A stretch of 21,952 bases of DNA. Source: Chloroflexota bacterium (GTDB lineage Bacteria > Chloroflexota > Dormibacteria > Aeolococcales > Aeolococcaceae). A program made the translations under genes and the position numbers. The notes under the pieces are model-generated. The model had not been told where the DNA came from. It worked only from the letters and a program-made list of their open reading frames with translations, and searched no databases. The stretch spans positions 1 through 21,952 of the forward strand of contig DNAU01000048.1 in the NCBI GenBank assembly GCA_003491925.1. The letters are read 5' to 3'. Below are positions 7,724-14,434 of this stretch, in pieces. How positions within the stretch are numbered: position 1 is the first letter of the stretch; every line of letters begins with the position of its first letter.

Positions 7724-7821
7724 CAGGCTCGCGCCGCCCGTGGAGTGGAGATGGGCATCGCCCTACGCGCTCGCACTTCCCCTCGCATCTTCCGCAACGC
7801 CGGCAGGGGCGACAAGGATGA

Positions 7822-7885
7822 GGGGCGAGGACCGCGGGTCACCGCCCCCGAGCGCGGGAGCCCCTGGTTCCGTTCATCGAGTATA
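7822..7885 (-). promoter_or_regulatory. Possible promoter and leader hairpin of the ftsH-like gene
   Basis: On the minus strand a TATACT string at 7885-7880 is a good -10 box in an unusually AT-rich spot, but no -35 match is seen 16-19 nt upstream. Downstream of it, GGGGCG (7822-7827) pairs with CGCCCC (7843-7848), and inside that GACC pairs with GGTC over a GCG loop. This hairpin would lie in a roughly 150-nt 5' leader. It could instead terminate the apbE operon if the TATACT is not used. Confidence 0.3.
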
Positions 7886-7977
7886 CGGGGCTGTTCCTCA
7901 ACGCGCCAGTCGCTGCGAAACGGATGCGATGAGCCGGGCTGCCTGTCGCGCCGGTGTGGGAAACCCGAGCCCGGATC

Positions 7978-8766
7978 TCACCCCGGGGGCGAGGTAGCTC
8001 GGAGGAGCAGCATCTCCATCCCCGGGGTCCACACCATCCGGCGATCCGCCGTGATCGCCAGCGCGTGATAGCCGTCGATCCCCGCCACCCACGCCAGGCC
8101 CTCCTCGCCCATGACGAAGGCGGCCGTCGCGAAGGCGTCGGCGTAGGTGAGGCTGGGCCCGGCGACGGTCATGCTGAGCAGACCGACGGGTGCGCGACCG
8201 GTACGCGGGTCGACGATGTGCTCGCCGCGCTCGTAGGCGCCGCTGGTCGCGACCGCGAGGTCACCGGCCTCGAGCACCGCGGCCACGCGGTCACCAAGCT
8301 CGGGGTGACGGATCCCGACCCGCCAGCGCTGCTCGCCGGCCGGCCTGCCGCGGGTCACGACGTCGCCCCCCGCCCCGATGAAGAAGTTCCGGGCGCCGGA
8401 CCCCTGGAGCATCTCGGCAGCGCGCTGCACCGACCAGCCCTTGACCAGGCCCGACGGGTCCAGCCCACCGCCCAGGTGGATGTCGAAGCATCCCCCGCTC
8501 CTCCGGGTGACCTCGGCGCAGAGGCCGAGCACCTCGCGTACGTCGGCGGAGCACTCGCTCTCCCGCAGCTCGCCGCGCGAGAGGCGGCTGATCTCGCTCG
8601 CCTCGCGGTAGGTGCTGAAGGTGGCGTCCACCTCGTGAAACCAGGCGACGGCCGCGTTGACGGCCCGCGCGGGCAGGTCGGGGTCACGCACGTCGACGGT
8701 GATCACGGTCCCCATCACCGGCTCCGCGCGCAGCGTTCCCCGGGGCGTGCCGTCGACGTCAGGCAC
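7978..8766 (-). CDS. apbE: ApbE-family FAD:protein FMN transferase
   Basis: From the chosen GTG at 8766 the protein has 262 residues. ApbE landmarks are PVMGTVITVDV (16-26), ATFSTYREASEISRLSRG (48-65), GCFDIHLGGGLDPSGLVKGW (92-111, the DxxGxxKG signature), NFFIGAGGDVVTRG (127-140), AVATSGAYERGEHIVDPRTG (171-190) and LTYADAFATAAFVMG (206-220, with the Mg2+-binding Asp/Thr region). The enzyme cleaves FAD and attaches FMN to a Thr/Ser of a target protein. The GTG overlaps the stop of the FMN-carrier gene by 8 nt, favouring it over the longer frame from 8841. No signal peptide or lipobox is seen in either version, although many ApbE proteins are exported; this matters because the target domain is probably outside the membrane. 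It is the last gene of the reductase operon. Confidence 0.9.
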   Translation of the reverse strand: MPDVDGTPRGTLRAEPVMGTVITVDVRDPDLPARAVNAAVAWFHEVDATFSTYREASEISRLSRGELRESECSADVREVLGLCAEVTRRSGGCFDIHLGGGLDPSGLVKGWSVQRAAEMLQGSGARNFFIGAGGDVVTRGRPAGEQRWRVGIRHPELGDRVAAVLEAGDLAVATSGAYERGEHIVDPRTGRAPVGLLSMTVAGPSLTYADAFATAAFVMGEEGLAWVAGIDGYHALAITADRRMVWTPGMEMLLLRATSPPG

Positions 8767-9274
8767 GCGCCAGGTCCAGGGCCGACTGCACCGAAGCGGC
8801 GTAATTCTCACTGGTGAAGGTCGCGCCGCTGATGGCGTCAATCTTCGCGCTCTGAGCCTGGAGCACCTCCTCGCGGAGCAGTGGCAGAGCCTGTGAGCTG
8901 ATGAACGACGACTGCGGCTCGTTCCGTGGGTACTGCAGCAGCTTGACGTCGGTGATCCTGCCGCCGGAGATCACCACCTGGACCTGCAGGTTCCCGTACT
9001 GGTCGGAGTACGTCTGACCGGTGAAGGTGCCCGACCTCAGTCCGCTGGCGGCCGGCGTGGGCGTCGCGGTGGGCGTGGGCGACGAGCCCGCCAACGGTGG
9101 CGCACCGGACGGCGTGGCGGTGGGGGTCGGGTTCGACGACGGCGACGTGGCGGGAGTCGTCACGGCGGTCGCCGGGGGCGCCGCCTGCGGCGTGCGGAAG
9201 GCGAAGAGGAGGACGACCCCGATGGCGGTGGCGGCAAGGGTGGCGGCTGGGCGGATGGGCATGGCGGAGGGCAT
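8759..9274 (-). CDS. Membrane-anchored FMN-binding domain protein (covalent FMN carrier)
   Basis: A 171-residue protein. An N-terminal signal-anchor helix (about 8-26) is followed by a Pro/Thr/Ser-rich linker (about 27-77) and an FMN_bind domain (about 78-171). The start of the domain is GTFTGQTYSDQYGNLQVQVV, and it ends with IDAISGATFTSENY (145-158). The D-x-x-SGAT motif is the ApbE flavinylation signature seen in NqrC/RnfG-type domains; Thr152 is the expected FMN attachment point. ATG 9274 overlaps the preceding reductase stop (TGATG), and the apbE start overlaps its own stop, so the three are coupled. It probably receives electrons from the adjacent haem/FAD reductase on the outer face of the membrane and passes them to an unknown acceptor. 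No lipobox Cys is present, so a helix anchor is likely. Confidence 0.9.
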   Translation of the reverse strand: MPSAMPIRPAATLAATAIGVVLLFAFRTPQAAPPATAVTTPATSPSSNPTPTATPSGAPPLAGSSPTPTATPTPAASGLRSGTFTGQTYSDQYGNLQVQVVISGGRITDVKLLQYPRNEPQSSFISSQALPLLREEVLQAQSAKIDAISGATFTSENYAASVQSALDLARA

Positions 9275-10698
9275 CAGGTGAGGAACGCGAAGCGCTCGCA
9301 GTGGACCTGGGCCGGGGGGACGCGCAGCGCGCGCAGGCTGCCCAGCACCTCGCCGACCATCTCCCGCGGGCCGCAGACGAAGACGTCGCGCTCCTTCAGG
9401 TCGGGGACCGAGCGGGCCAGGAAGCCGGGTGCGAGCGGCTGCGGATGCACCTCGCGCCCGCGCCTGCCGACGATGTAGTGGACGACCCCGCCTCGCGCCG
9501 CGACCAGCTGGTCGAGCTCATCCCTGAAGAGCACGTCGTCCCAGGTGCGGGCCCGGTAGAGAAGGGTGACCGAGTTCTTGCGCTGCGGCATCTCCTCGAT
9601 GAGGGCCCGCAGCGGGGTGATGCCGATTCCCCCGGCGATGAGGAGCGCCCGCGGCTTGCGGCGGCGAACCGAGGTGAAGATGCCGTGCGGCCCGTCCAGG
9701 ATGACCCTGGTGCCCGGACGCAGCCCACTCAGAGAGCGCGTGTAGTCCCCCACCTGCTTGACGGTGATGCGCAGGTGCCGGCCGTTAGGTGCCGCCGACA
9801 GCGAGAAGGGGTGGACCTGCCACCACAGCTCGCGGGTCAGGAAGCGGAACTTGAAGAACTGGCCGGCACGCATCGGCAGCTCGACGAGGTCGCGCCCGGT
9901 GATGTAGATGGAGAGCACGTCCGGGGACTCGGCCACCAGCCGTTGCACGCGAAGTCGATGGCGGAGCGCCATCCGAGCCGGGATCACCAGGCGGAAGGTG
10001 ATCACCAGGGCGGCCGCCATCGCGTACAGCGCCACCCAGTAGCCGACCGCCACCGGGTCGTTGACGAAGTCGGTGCCCACCGCCAGCTGGTGGGCGAAGG
10101 TGAGCGCGATGGCCAGGTAGACGGAGAGGTGGATGAAGTGCCAGGCCTGGTGCGAGACGTGCCGCCGCGCCGCTCTCACCGACGTGACCGCGACCAGGAT
10201 GAAGAGGCCGAAGCCCACGTAGGTCATCAGCATGTAGGGGTAGGTGGTGAGGAAGACCCAGGTCTGAGCGAGGAACGAGCGGCCGTCGGTCATCGCGTAC
10301 CCGGCGGTGGTCAGGACGACGTGCGCGGAGAGCAGGTACAGGGTGCTGAAGCCGAGCCATCGGTGCCAAGCGGCGAGCCGGTCGATCCCGAAGAGGTCGT
10401 CCAGCCACGGGCTGCGCGACATCAGCACCACCTGGACCAGCGCGCTATAGGTGCCGAGCAGGGCGGCGATCTGGCCGACCCCGGTGAGCACCGCCGCGGG
10501 ATGGGTGAGGTTCGGGAACTGGCCGTGGCGGACCCACATGGCCACGATCAGGACGGCGTTGCCGAGCACGATCAGAGCGGCGTCGCGAGGCAGCAGCCCC
10601 CAGCGGCGCGGCACGCGCTGCACCCGCCTGTCGGCTGCGGGAGGAACGGCCAGGTCAGGGGCCTCAGTCGTGATGGTGGCGGAGGATTGCGAGGGCAT
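9274..10698 (-). CDS. Ferric reductase/NADPH oxidase-like transmembrane haem-flavin oxidoreductase
   Basis: A 474-residue protein with a six-helix ferric-reductase membrane domain (about 40-240) joined to a ferredoxin-NADP reductase-like domain (about 245-474). Likely haem ligands are His112 and His126 (WHRWLG...LLSAH) on one helix and His187 or His190 with His203 (AWHFIHLS...TFAHQ) on another. FAD contacts are in VHPFSLSAAP (295-304). NAD(P)H contacts are in LIAGGIGITPLRAL (353-366) and VFVCGPREMV (439-448). It would carry electrons from cytosolic NAD(P)H across the membrane. The downstream genes for an FMN carrier and its flavinylating enzyme make an extracytoplasmic acceptor likely. The ATG start at 10698 has no clear ribosome binding site; a weak dyad AAGGG/CCCTT lies at 10706-10723. 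The quinone reductase gene ends 69 nt upstream on the same strand. Confidence 0.9.
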   Translation of the reverse strand: MPSQSSATITTEAPDLAVPPAADRRVQRVPRRWGLLPRDAALIVLGNAVLIVAMWVRHGQFPNLTHPAAVLTGVGQIAALLGTYSALVQVVLMSRSPWLDDLFGIDRLAAWHRWLGFSTLYLLSAHVVLTTAGYAMTDGRSFLAQTWVFLTTYPYMLMTYVGFGLFILVAVTSVRAARRHVSHQAWHFIHLSVYLAIALTFAHQLAVGTDFVNDPVAVGYWVALYAMAAALVITFRLVIPARMALRHRLRVQRLVAESPDVLSIYITGRDLVELPMRAGQFFKFRFLTRELWWQVHPFSLSAAPNGRHLRITVKQVGDYTRSLSGLRPGTRVILDGPHGIFTSVRRRKPRALLIAGGIGITPLRALIEEMPQRKNSVTLLYRARTWDDVLFRDELDQLVAARGGVVHYIVGRRGREVHPQPLAPGFLARSVPDLKERDVFVCGPREMVGEVLGSLRALRVPPAQVHCERFAFLT

Positions 10699-10767
10699 CT
10701 GCCGAAAGGGTCACGCATCCCTTCTTGCGAAACCCTGACGGGCCGGGTTCAGAGACGCCGCGGAGCT

Positions 10768-11739
10768 TCACCTCACGTCGAGCAGCACCTTGCCCGTCGC
10801 CCCGCCCTGCACGGCGTCCTGGGCGGCGGCGCACTCCTCGAGCGGGAAGCGGTGGGCCGGCAGCTCGCTGAGGGCGCCGGCGTCGAGCGCCGCGCTGACA
10901 TCCCGTACGCCGCGGAGCAGGTCGGCGACCGGCACTCCGTAGAGGAGCACGAAGCGGAGCACCACGTTGGCGGTCATGCAGGCCCGGACCGGCAGCTCCG
11001 GGTCGGCGGTGTCGGCCGCATAGACCGCCACCACGGTGCCCGGGCCGGCGAGGCCGAGATCGAGGCTCAGGTTGGCCGCCAGGTTCACCTCGACCACCCG
11101 GTCGACACGCTCGGTGTAGGCGCGGATCCGCTCCAGGACGCCCGGCTCCCGGTAGTTCACCACCAGGTTGGCGCCGGCTGCGCGGGCGAGCTCCGCCTTC
11201 TTCTCACCGCTCACCGTGGTGACCACCCGGGCTCCGCGGTGCCGGGCCAGCTCGATGGCGAAGTGGCCGACCGCGCCGGCTCCCCCCGCCACCAGGACGG
11301 CGCGACCGTCCAGGTCACCGTCGGCGAACAGGCACCGGTGGGCGGTCAGCGCCGGCACCCCGAGGCTCGCCCCCAGCTCCAGCGACGCGGCGTCCGGCAG
11401 TTTTACCGCCTGCTGCTCCGAGACTACGGTCCATTCGGCCGCCGTGCCCCACTGGCTTCCGGCCGCGGCCATCCAGACCCAGACCCGCTCTCCCAGCCTG
11501 CTCTCGTCGACACCCGGCCCGACGGCGTCGATGACCCCCGACCCGTCGTGATGGGGGATCTGGAAGCGGTCGAGAGGCCGCGGCGTGGCGCCGCTTCGCG
11601 ATTTCCAATCGGTGGGGTTGATCCCCGAGAAGCTGACCCGCACCCGGACCTCGCCCGGACCCGGTTCCGGGCGGGGGAGATCGACGACCTGCAGCACCTC
11701 CCCGGCCGCGCCCTGGCGCTCGTATATCACGGCCTTCAT
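10768..11739 (-). CDS. NADPH:quinone reductase-like zinc-free medium-chain dehydrogenase
   Basis: A 323-residue MDR-superfamily enzyme. The N-terminal GroES-like part reads MKAVIYERQG...PRPEPGPGEVRVRV (1-35) and SFSGINPTDWKSRSG (36-50). The catalytic-zinc Cys of alcohol dehydrogenases is absent there, as in quinone oxidoreductases. FQIPHHDGSGVIDAVGPGV (59-77) follows, and the Rossmann glycine motif is VLVAGGAGAVGHFAIELAR (148-166). The C-terminus ends in the usual GKVLLDVR. It would reduce quinones or enones with NADPH in the cytosol. The start ATG 11739 has a very good ribosome binding site, GGAGGG, 7 nt upstream (plus coordinates 11747-11752). It follows a 64-codon ORF by 45 nt and precedes the haem/FAD reductase by 69 nt. 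Divergently placed marR genes often control such reductases. Confidence 0.9.
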   Translation of the reverse strand: MKAVIYERQGAAGEVLQVVDLPRPEPGPGEVRVRVSFSGINPTDWKSRSGATPRPLDRFQIPHHDGSGVIDAVGPGVDESRLGERVWVWMAAAGSQWGTAAEWTVVSEQQAVKLPDAASLELGASLGVPALTAHRCLFADGDLDGRAVLVAGGAGAVGHFAIELARHRGARVVTTVSGEKKAELARAAGANLVVNYREPGVLERIRAYTERVDRVVEVNLAANLSLDLGLAGPGTVVAVYAADTADPELPVRACMTANVVLRFVLLYGVPVADLLRGVRDVSAALDAGALSELPAHRFPLEECAAAQDAVQGGATGKVLLDVR

Positions 11740-11766
11740 CAGCGATCCCTCCGTGCCGGTCCCTCT

Positions 11767-11779
11767 CGGGGCAGCCCCG
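11767..11779 (-). repeat. Short GC palindrome between small ORF and quinone reductase gene
   Basis: CGGGGC (11767-11772) and GCCCCG (11774-11779) are exact reverse complements around one base. In RNA this would give a 4-bp hairpin with a 5-nt loop. It lies 5 nt past the small ORF stop and 27 nt before the quinone reductase start. It may modulate read-through, but it is short and could be chance in this GC-rich DNA. Confidence 0.25.
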
Positions 11780-11784
11780 TGACC

Positions 11785-11979
11785 TCAGAGCGCAAGCTCC
11801 CAGGCGGGTTCGAACCCGATCCGCCTCAGCATGATCGCATTGCGGTCGAGAGCGGCCCCCGCGGCACCGGCGCCGAAGCCCGCCCAGCTCACGTTGGCGG
11901 CAAGCTGGCAGTGGAGGGCCGCCATCTCCGCGGTGGTCTCGGCGCGGCCGGGGTCCACCGGGCCGTCGTGGTCGATCAT
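11785..11979 (-). CDS. Small hypothetical protein, 64 residues
   Basis: I do not recognise this protein. It begins MIDHDGPVDPGRAETTAEMA and continues through AALHCQLAANVSWAGFGAG to a C-terminus of RRIGFEPAWELAL. The case for coding is composition: about 90% of third codon positions are G or C, against roughly two thirds at first and just over half at second positions, which is the pattern of the real genes nearby. An in-frame TAA lies 7 codons upstream of the ATG, so it is complete and small. No good Shine-Dalgarno is seen. It sits 45 nt upstream of the quinone reductase gene on the same strand and may share its transcript. It could also be the remnant of a longer gene. Confidence 0.45.
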   Translation of the reverse strand: MIDHDGPVDPGRAETTAEMAALHCQLAANVSWAGFGAGAAGAALDRNAIMLRRIGFEPAWELAL

Positions 11980-12071
11980 GCTGCTGGCGATCCCGGGTTA
12001 TGGCGCGGTGGTGATCGGCAGCGCCATCTGAGCCCGGGGGGAGGACGTCCGAGCCTGAGAAACGGACCACC

Positions 12072-12107
12072 TATATTTGCGTGATTCAGATACTATCTTG
12101 GTTAATT
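12072..12107 (+). promoter_or_regulatory. AT-rich promoter/operator region upstream of marR
   Basis: This is the most AT-rich patch of the window. It holds the perfect dyad AGATA-C-TATCT at 12088-12098, overlapping a possible -10 box TACTAT at 12091-12096, with further TATATT (12072-12077) and TTAATT (12102-12107) strings. MarR proteins bind AT-rich palindromes that overlap promoters, so this is a likely operator for autoregulation and perhaps for the divergent quinone reductase genes. No convincing -35 box is seen. Confidence 0.45.
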
Positions 12108-12150
12108 TCACCCCGGGCGGGTGGCCTCTGGTAGCAGGAGACCGAAGAGC

Positions 12151-12674
12151 GTGCTGAGCAGCGGCCCAGACCAGCGGGCGGCCGCGACCGGCGGCGCGGC
12201 CGAGGTCCGCTCCCTGGCCGAGGCCCTGCGGCTGGCGATGATCCATCTCGGCCGCCAGGTCCGACGGCATGACCCCGCGGAGCTGAGTATCGCCCAGGTG
12301 TCGGGGCTCGCCAGCGTGGTGCACCAGGGCCCGCCCGGGGTGGGGCGCCTCGCCGAGCTCGAGAGCCTGCCCTCCTCGGCCGCGACCCGCCTCACCGACA
12401 AGCTCGAGGCGGCCGGCCTGGTGGTGCGCCGGGCGACGCCCGGAGACCGGCGTGGCGTCCGGTTGGGGCCACCGAGGCGGGCGTCACGCTGCTCGCCCGC
12501 TACGCTCAGGCCGGCAACGCCTGGCTGGCCGGCCGCCTCGTGCTGCTCAGCGACTCCGACCGCAAGGTGCTCGAGCGCGCCGTGGTCGTGCTGCGCTCCC
12601 TCGCATCCGATCACCCCGGCGCAGCTCCCATCGCGGGAGGGGGATCGCGCCCCACGGAGGAACTGAAGGCATGA
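12151..12674 (+). pseudogene. MarR-family transcriptional regulator, interrupted by a one-base frameshift
   Basis: Reading from GTG 12151 (AGGAG at 12136-12140, 10 nt upstream; GTG 12121 is an alternative) gives the MarR winged helix: SLAEALRLAMIHLGRQVRRH, then LSIAQVSGLASVVHQGP, GRLAELESLPSSAATRLTDK (recognition helix) and LVVRRATPGDRRGVRL (the DRR wing). At the GGGG run 12465-12468 the frame breaks. One base over, the reading continues as ATEAGVTLLARYAQAGNAWL and VLLSDSDRKVLERAVVVLRS, a normal MarR C-terminal dimerisation part, to TGA 12672-12674. That stop overlaps the MFS start (ATGA), as expected for an intact operon. One missing G would restore the gene (174 codons). It may be a sequencing or assembly error in a G run, or a real recent mutation. 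Confidence 0.75.
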
Positions 12675-14419
12675 TCGACGCAGCTCCCACCGGCACTCCG
12701 AGGGTCGGGCCCCACTACAAGTGGGTGGTCCTCTCCAACACCACCGTCGGAGTGCTGCTGTCGTCGATGACGGGCACGGGCCTGATGCTCGCCCTGCCCA
12801 AGATCTTCGACGGTATCAAGCTGAACCCGCTGGCGCCCGGCAGCTCGTCGTACCTGCTCTGGATCATGATGGGCTACGTCCTGGTGTCGGCCGTCGTGGT
12901 GGTGACCGTCGGGCGCATCGGCGACATCTTCGGCCGGGTGAAGATGTACAACCTCGGCTTCGCCTGGTTCACCGTCGCGGCGATCCTGCTGTCGTGCGTC
13001 TGGAGCACCGGCCCCAACGGTGCCCTGGAGCTGGTCCTACTGCGCATGTTCCAGGCCATCGGCGGGGCGCTTCTGATGGCCAACTCCGCCGCCATCATCA
13101 CCGACGCCTTCCCCTCGGATCAGCTTGGATTCGCGCTCGGTATCAACATGGTGGCCGCCATCATCGGCTCCTTCCTCGGCATCATCGTCGGGGGTCTGCT
13201 CTCCCTGCTGGGCTGGCGCTGGGTGTTCCTCGCCAACATCCCGATCGGGACCTTCGGCACCATCTGGGCCTACCTCAAGCTCAAGGACATCGGAGTCCGG
13301 ATCCCCGCGCGGATCGACTGGGCCGGCAACGTCGCCTTCGCCGGCGGCCTGGGCATGGTGCTGGTGGGCATGACCTACGGTATCGAGCCGTATGGGACAT
13401 CGCTCTCCGGGTGGGGCAACCCGTTTGTCATCTCCATGATCGCGAGTGGCATCATCCTGCTGGCGGCGTTCGCGGTCATCGAGAGCCGGGTCAAGGATCC
13501 GATGTTCCGGCTCTCCCTCTTCCGCATCCGGCCTTTCGCCTTCGGCAACCTCGCCTCGTTCCTGGGATCGATTGGTCGCGGCGGCCTGATGTTCATGCTG
13601 ATGATCTGGTTCCAGGGCATCTGGCTGCCCCAGCACGGCTACAGCTTCGCCGACACCCCGCTCTGGGCGGGCATCTACATGATCCCGTTCACCCTCGGCT
13701 TCGTGATCGCCGGGCCCATCTCCGGAAAGCTGTCGGACCGGTACGGAGCACGGCCCTTCGCCACCGGCGGGATGCTGCTGGCGGCGGTGACCTACGCGCT
13801 GATGATGACCTTCCCGGCCAACTTCAACTACTGGCCGTTCGGCGCCGTCATGCTCCTCTCCGGGATCGGTGGAGGCCTCTTCGCGTCGCCCAACACCTCG
13901 TCGATCATGAACTCGGTGCCGGCCCGCGACCGCGGAGCGGCGTCCGGCATGCGAGTGACCTTCGCTCAGACCGGCATGCCGCTGTCCATGGGCCTCTTCT
14001 TCACGCTGCTGGTGTCCGGCCTCAACGCCAAGGTCCCAGCGGCCATGCTCAAGGGGCTGGTCGCCAATGGCGTCCCGGCGAGCAGCGCCGCGGCCCTCTC
14101 GCACGTGCCCCCGCTCGGCTACGTCTTCGCCGCCTTCCTCGGTTACAACCCGCTCAAGACGCTGCTCCCGCCCGCCGTCCTCTCGCATCTGACGGTCGCC
14201 CAGGCTGCTCATCTCACCAGCCGGGCGTTCTTCCCCCAGCTGATCGGGCCGGCCTTCGTGAGCAGCCTCGGGATCATCCTCGGCTTCGCCGTCTTCATGA
14301 GCCTGGTGGCCGCGCTGGCCTCCGCCTTCCGGGGCGCCAAGTACGTCCACGTGGATGAGGAGTCGAAGGCCCAGCGGCACGTGGCACGGGGGATGAGGCA
14401 CGCGCCGATCGGGAAGTAG
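12671..14419 (+). CDS. MFS transporter, DHA2 (EmrB/QacA) drug:proton antiporter type, 14 helices
   Basis: A 582-residue membrane protein starting at ATG 12671, whose ATGA overlaps the reconstructed marR stop. Motif A is GRIGDIFGRVKMY (81-93) between helices 2 and 3; motif B includes LRMFQAIGGALLM (124-136); and GWRWVFLANIPIG (181-193) is the DHA2 block before helix 7. In the antiporter motif C region, GSFLGIIVGG (166-175), the usual Gly-Pro is replaced by Gly-Ile. About 14 hydrophobic segments can be counted, and a long loop around 455-520 lies between helices 13 and 14. Family members export drugs or metabolites using the proton gradient. The upstream marR suggests inducible efflux. The adenine deaminase gene begins 15 nt downstream. 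Confidence 0.92.
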   Translation: MIDAAPTGTPRVGPHYKWVVLSNTTVGVLLSSMTGTGLMLALPKIFDGIKLNPLAPGSSSYLLWIMMGYVLVSAVVVVTVGRIGDIFGRVKMYNLGFAWFTVAAILLSCVWSTGPNGALELVLLRMFQAIGGALLMANSAAIITDAFPSDQLGFALGINMVAAIIGSFLGIIVGGLLSLLGWRWVFLANIPIGTFGTIWAYLKLKDIGVRIPARIDWAGNVAFAGGLGMVLVGMTYGIEPYGTSLSGWGNPFVISMIASGIILLAAFAVIESRVKDPMFRLSLFRIRPFAFGNLASFLGSIGRGGLMFMLMIWFQGIWLPQHGYSFADTPLWAGIYMIPFTLGFVIAGPISGKLSDRYGARPFATGGMLLAAVTYALMMTFPANFNYWPFGAVMLLSGIGGGLFASPNTSSIMNSVPARDRGAASGMRVTFAQTGMPLSMGLFFTLLVSGLNAKVPAAMLKGLVANGVPASSAAALSHVPPLGYVFAAFLGYNPLKTLLPPAVLSHLTVAQAAHLTSRAFFPQLIGPAFVSSLGIILGFAVFMSLVAALASAFRGAKYVHVDEESKAQRHVARGMRHAPIGK

Positions 14420-14434
14420 AGGACGGGCAGAGGG

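Noticed and set aside
8767..8841. Upstream extension of apbE to the start at 8841
   Set aside because: It would overlap the FMN-carrier gene by 83 nt and adds 25 residues with no family similarity. GTG 8766 gives an 8-nt overlap and begins just before the conserved PVMGT segment.
11805..11818. CGGGTTCGAACCCG, resembling a tRNA T-arm
   Set aside because: The T stem fails beyond three or four pairs when the loop is placed as TTCGAAC, no anticodon or D arm is found on either strand, and it lies within the 3' end of a coding-like frame. It is simply a 14-bp palindrome.
9097..12084. A 995-codon open frame on the plus strand across the reductase operon
   Set aside because: It lies antisense to four well-supported minus-strand genes. 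Its translation is a low-complexity mix of Arg, Gly, His, Glu and Asp with no domain. Long antisense frames are expected where third positions are almost always G or C.
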